From contig JAHDQO010000021.1 in NCBI GenBank assembly GCA_018433765.1, positions 124,001-188,000 of the forward strand: DNA of 64,000 nucleotides, written 5' to 3'. The stretch comes from Tissierellales bacterium. Its GTDB lineage: Bacteria; Bacillota; Clostridia; Tissierellales; Sedimentibacteraceae. Below the pieces are notes generated by a model. The model was not told the origin of the DNA. It did not search any database and saw nothing but the letters and a program-made list of their open reading frames with translations. How positions within the stretch are numbered: the first letter of the stretch is position 1; each line of letters begins with the position of its first letter. The translations under genes were made by a program, and so were the position numbers. Below, in pieces: positions 61,400-64,000 of the stretch.

Positions 61400-61592
61400 A
61401 GGCCATATATAATATGGCCTCAAATTGTTGACAAAGTCAACAAGATGGTAGGCTTTTGAGAAACTCGAAGTTCGAGGCGTGCCGAAAGCGAGTAAGCGGA
61501 GCGTATATAGAAATACGTGAGCATTCTCGATTGAGGCAACAACGATGAAATTCGGTTTTGTCAATAGCCTAAGGCTATATATCACATGGCCT
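61400..61592. repeat. 145-bp structured element inside a duplicated terminator (copy 2)
   Basis: Core 61427-61571 has the same length as copy 1 and differs at about four positions. Flanking hairpins: AGGCCATATATAATATGGCC at 61400 (T at 61420) and AGGCTATATATCACATGGCC at 61572 (T at 61592), 18 of 21 bases alike, in direct orientation. The T-rich tract TTCTTATTT follows the right copy, in line with the original UgtP gene terminator. CAAATT precedes the core here and CAGATT in copy 1, so the left boundary could be six bases earlier. Confidence 0.82.
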
Positions 61593-61595
61593 TTC

Positions 61596-62039
61596 TTATT
61601 TAATATGCTTTTGTATTACATTAAATAATGTATTCTTAAAGTTCTCATCTTGATTGTTAGTTCTTTTTTTAGGACCTTTAGTTCTTTTACCGGCTTTCCT
61701 CATTTTCTGACCTATATATCTTGTTTGGAGTAAATTTTCTATGTTTCTTTCTGTAAAAATAAATCCATTCGTGTGAATTACACATCTTGCCTTATTCATT
61801 GCCAAACTTGCAAGTCCATAATCTTGAGTTACTACAATATCTTCATTTTTAAGTATTTCAATTATCTTATAATCAACAGCATCTCTTCCTTTTTCTACAG
61901 TTATTACAGTATAACTGCTAGATATATAGTGTGCCATATCTACTACTGTAACAAGGTCTATATTAAAATGATTTGCTGCTTCTTCACAAGTCTTTTTCAC
62001 TCCCTGAGGACATCCATCTCCATCAATTATAATTCGCAT
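61596..62039 (-). CDS. UPF0178 (YaiI/YqxD, DUF188) family protein
   Basis: A 147-residue protein with a PIN-like fold: IIDGDGCPQGVKKTCEEAANHF at the N-terminus, DMAHYISSSYTVITVEKGRDAVDY, VVTQDYGLASLAMNKA, and a basic C-terminus (KMRKAGKRTKGPKKRTNNQ). Conserved aspartates suggest a metal-dependent nuclease; biochemical role unproven. ATG at 62039 follows AAGGAG. It converges on the UgtP-like gene, separated by the structured element. Confidence 0.88.
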   Translation of the reverse strand: MRIIIDGDGCPQGVKKTCEEAANHFNIDLVTVVDMAHYISSSYTVITVEKGRDAVDYKIIEILKNEDIVVTQDYGLASLAMNKARCVIHTNGFIFTERNIENLLQTRYIGQKMRKAGKRTKGPKKRTNNQDENFKNTLFNVIQKHIK

Positions 62040-62130
62040 ATTTCTCCTTTTGTATATTTAAATCACAGTAAATTTTATTATATGATTTTAGAATATATAT
62101 TAATGCTTATTCTGTCAAGTCAAAATACAC

Positions 62131-62162
62131 AAGGCACAGTTCAATCAAATAAAACTGTGCCT
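62131..62162. terminator. terminator after the TSUP pair
   Basis: AAGGCACAGTT pairs with AACTGTGCCTT around a 10-base loop, 31 bases beyond the permease stop. T-rich on the plus-strand side, A-rich on the other. Confidence 0.65.
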
Positions 62163-62193
62163 TTTAATTACTTCATTAAAATTACAAGATTTC

Positions 62194-62928
62194 TTAAATA
62201 AATAGTGTAATGCCTATACAAATAAGCATTATATATACAAATGTTTGAAATTTTCTTACTGATATTTTTATAAGTACCTTATTTCCTATAAATAGTCCTA
62301 ATAAAACTGCTGGAAAAAGCAGCAAAAACATATAAAAATGATTCATGGTTATTTGCCCACGTATAAAATATCCTATTATGATGAATGGATTAAGCAGCCC
62401 CCAATATAGTGACAGCATTCCACGATAAGTATTCTTATTGTTCGTTACCTTATCCATGTACATTGAAATAAGCGGTCCGCCCATTCCATAAGATGATTGC
62501 ATCATACCACTTATAATCGGATATGTGTAGTGATACGACTTTAATTCTTTACTATTCTGTTTATTTGAATAAAGTAAATAGAGACTATATAGTGAATTTA
62601 AAATAATAAATATACCAAGTATAATATTTAATAAGTTTTGAGGAACTATATTTCCCAGCATCATTCCTATAATCATACCACAAATTGCTAATGCAAACAT
62701 TTTTGCAAAACCAATTAAATCTATAAATTTTCTATCTTTATATGCAATGTTTAAAGATTGGTATATTGACATTATTAAGAATACCGGCAACACATCTAGT
62801 CTATCCACAAACAACATGCAAAGTGGTAATGCAAATATAACAGCTCCAAATCCTGTAACTGTCTGTATTGTATATCCACAAAAAGTAAATACAAACAAAT
62901 ATATCATAACATATGTTGGTAAATTCAT
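62194..62928 (-). CDS. TSUP-family (TauE/SafE) permease, second of pair
   Basis: A 244-residue membrane protein with about seven to eight helices. TSUP features are the repeat-half motifs TGFGAVIFALPLCML and YGMGGPLISMYMD. Members export or import sulfite, sulfoacetate or related anions. It begins 13 bases after another TSUP gene, so the two probably act as a pair or a heteromer. ATG at 62928 has AAAG upstream. Confidence 0.85.
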   Translation of the reverse strand: MNLPTYVMIYLFVFTFCGYTIQTVTGFGAVIFALPLCMLFVDRLDVLPVFLIMSIYQSLNIAYKDRKFIDLIGFAKMFALAICGMIIGMMLGNIVPQNLLNIILGIFIILNSLYSLYLLYSNKQNSKELKSYHYTYPIISGMMQSSYGMGGPLISMYMDKVTNNKNTYRGMLSLYWGLLNPFIIIGYFIRGQITMNHFYMFLLLFPAVLLGLFIGNKVLIKISVRKFQTFVYIMLICIGITLFI

Positions 62929-62941
62929 AATTCACTTTCCT

Positions 62942-63691
62942 TTAAAAAACTGTCCACAGCATATAAATAGAAACTATTATTGAAAAATAAGCTATTCCTA
63001 ATTTTAATATGCGTTGATTTATTTTACTTGAAATACGTGCACCACCTAAAGTTCCTATGCCGTGGGAAATTGCACATAATAACATTAATAATAAAATATT
63101 TGATAAGCTTGCTTTAGTATAATAACCTATAAAGGCAGGTATTGCAATAAATATTGAATTAAACAAACTCATACCTACTGCTTGTCGTATACTAAATCCT
63201 AATAATGATAACAATGGTACTGATAATATAGGTCCTCCTGCACCGCTGAATGATGAAATTGCTGCTATTAAAGTTCCTACTAAAACTACAAATATATTAT
63301 TATTACGTAGTTTAAATAATTTTGAATTCTCATCACCGCCTTTACGAGAAAACAGTAACGATATACTTGAACACAATACCATTATATACAATACAATTTT
63401 AGCCGTACGTACATCTACCATGCCATTAGCCCATACACCAATAAGTGAACCAATTATACTTCCTATCATTAATTTCATTATAAATTTAAAATCAATATCA
63501 CCAGTTTTGTGATATGATAATGTTCCTATAAGGCCTGAGATGGCAAATGCAGCAAAACTTAATGTCATGCTGTCTGCTACAGGTAGCATAAGTACACCTA
63601 CATAAAACATAGGTAATAAAAACCCTGCTATACCTGATACTCCGATGCTTATACCAACAAGAAAGTTTGCAATAATAATAGCTATAATCAT
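62942..63691 (-). CDS. TSUP-family (TauE/SafE) permease, first of pair
   Basis: A 249-residue permease with about eight helices. Both half motifs are seen: VGISIGVSGIAGFLLPMFYV and SFSGAGGPILSVPLLSLLGF. It shares topology with, but is clearly different from, the downstream TSUP protein. ATG at 63691 follows GGAG. The upstream gene on the same strand (cut by the window end) ends 137 bases away behind a terminator, so this pair has its own promoter. Confidence 0.87.
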   Translation of the reverse strand: MIIAIIIANFLVGISIGVSGIAGFLLPMFYVGVLMLPVADSMTLSFAAFAISGLIGTLSYHKTGDIDFKFIMKLMIGSIIGSLIGVWANGMVDVRTAKIVLYIMVLCSSISLLFSRKGGDENSKLFKLRNNNIFVVLVGTLIAAISSFSGAGGPILSVPLLSLLGFSIRQAVGMSLFNSIFIAIPAFIGYYTKASLSNILLLMLLCAISHGIGTLGGARISSKINQRILKLGIAYFSIIVSIYMLWTVF

Positions 63692-63719
63692 TTTAACTCC
63701 TACTCTTTTTTATAAAATA

Positions 63720-63743
63720 AGCCGCCTTTTTCATAAGGCGGCT
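63720..63743 (-). terminator. rho-independent terminator
   Basis: AGCCGCCTT and AAGGCGGCT with a 6-base loop; on the minus strand followed by TATTTTAT. It ends the gene running off the right edge. Confidence 0.8.
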
Positions 63744-63828
63744 CAACTACTCACCTACTAAAATTTTTTACTTAAATTTTTACACTATCAACATATTTTA
63801 CTTTAAACTCTAATTAATTTGCAAGATA

Positions 63829-64000
63829 TTATTTTTCGCCTTTAAGTTTTGGTATGCCAAGGAAAAGCATAATAATACCTGATAACATTGCTAATTGCGA
63901 ATATGTTGAATACTTAATTATTTCAACTGCTGCTAATTCACCTGTAGTCATACAAGCTGACGCTGTAGAAGCTGCTGCAAGCATCATGCCACCCCAAGGT
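63829..64000 (-). CDS. membrane transporter C-terminus (cut by window edge)
   Basis: The last 57 residues of a protein: PWGGMMLAAASTASACMTTG, then EYSTYSQLAMLSGIIMLFLG-type hydrophobic helix and KLKGEK tail. One membrane helix is visible at about 30-50 of this piece. It looks like the end of an ion or anion transporter, but the family cannot be told from so little. Confidence 0.6.
   Translation of the reverse strand, partial: PWGGMMLAAASTASACMTTGELAAVEIIKYSTYSQLAMLSGIIMLFLGIPKLKGEK

Noticed and set aside
1-64000. rRNA, tRNA, CRISPR arrays, prophage or integrase genes
   Set aside because: Scanned by eye on both strands; no rRNA block, no regularly spaced repeat array and no recombinase other than the RAYT was found. 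A tRNA could still be missed without a covariance search.

Overview
The window looks like a chromosomal segment of a low-GC anaerobic Firmicute of the class Clostridia. Supporting signs are very AT-rich DNA, purine-rich AGGAGG-type ribosome binding sites, a Gram-positive-type SOS box, SLH-domain and copper-amine-oxidase-like wall proteins, ECF vitamin-type transport, ferredoxin and radical/Fe-S chemistry, a YbaK/ProX-type deacylase and a UgtP-type glycolipid synthase. Most of it reads as an accessory region: small regulator-plus-effector units, defence or stress functions, decayed genes and small repeats. I see no rRNA, tRNA or CRISPR array.

Region by region: 1-3.7 kb holds a two-component system (the kinase is cut by the window edge), a FetAB-like metal exporter pair and a PadR regulator with a clear operator. 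3.8-8.6 kb holds a BtrH-like protein, an SOS-controlled small protein, an AraC-GyrI regulator with a Cys-containing partner, and a MarR-controlled ferredoxin-type oxidoreductase. 8.7-14.1 kb holds small hypothetical proteins, two alpha/beta hydrolases and a TetR unit with a long palindromic operator. 14.1-15.05 kb is a REP-associated tyrosine transposase (RAYT) element. Its 23-bp end sequence recurs about nine times up to 37.4 kb, either alone or attached to decayed transposase 3' ends. 16.2-20.3 kb is a complete ECF transporter operon ending in a SAM hydroxide adenosyltransferase. 21.4-29.5 kb has a PhzF isomerase, a distinctly GC-richer imported block (small HTH, response regulator, kinase, ABC ATPase, large permease), a HEAT-like protein and another AraC-GyrI regulator.

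29.9-39.4 kb contains a secreted two-repeat protein, a third AraC-GyrI regulator, a cell-wall glucosaminidase with copper-amine-oxidase-like domains, small membrane proteins, a GT8 glycosyltransferase, an autoregulated MarR gene whose promoter region is duplicated 2.7 kb away, and an XRE regulator fused to a BtrH-like cysteine domain. 39.5-51.1 kb carries a UvrA paralogue with a nucleotidyltransferase, a flavodoxin, decayed GNAT and transposase-like fragments, RlmD-type rRNA methyltransferase, a lipid acyltransferase plus glycosyltransferase pair and a large SLH protein. 51.1-55.7 kb is a beta-glucuronide utilisation locus (GPH symporter, beta-glucuronidase, divergent AraC activator). 55.7-64 kb holds an ECF sigma/anti-sigma pair, a ferredoxin-deacylase-Nudix-GDT1 operon behind a two-terminator leader, a UgtP-like glycosyltransferase, UPF0178 and a pair of TSUP permeases.

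The two most unusual signals are repeats. The first is the RAYT/REP family. The second is a 145-bp structured element present twice (57.3 and 61.4 kb), each time inside a transcription terminator whose hairpin has been duplicated on both sides. Other points are an SOS box on an orphan small gene, several promoters whose operators can be read directly, two genes whose best-placed start is ATT, and the XRE-BtrH fusion. All functions come from reading motifs by eye; no database search was run.
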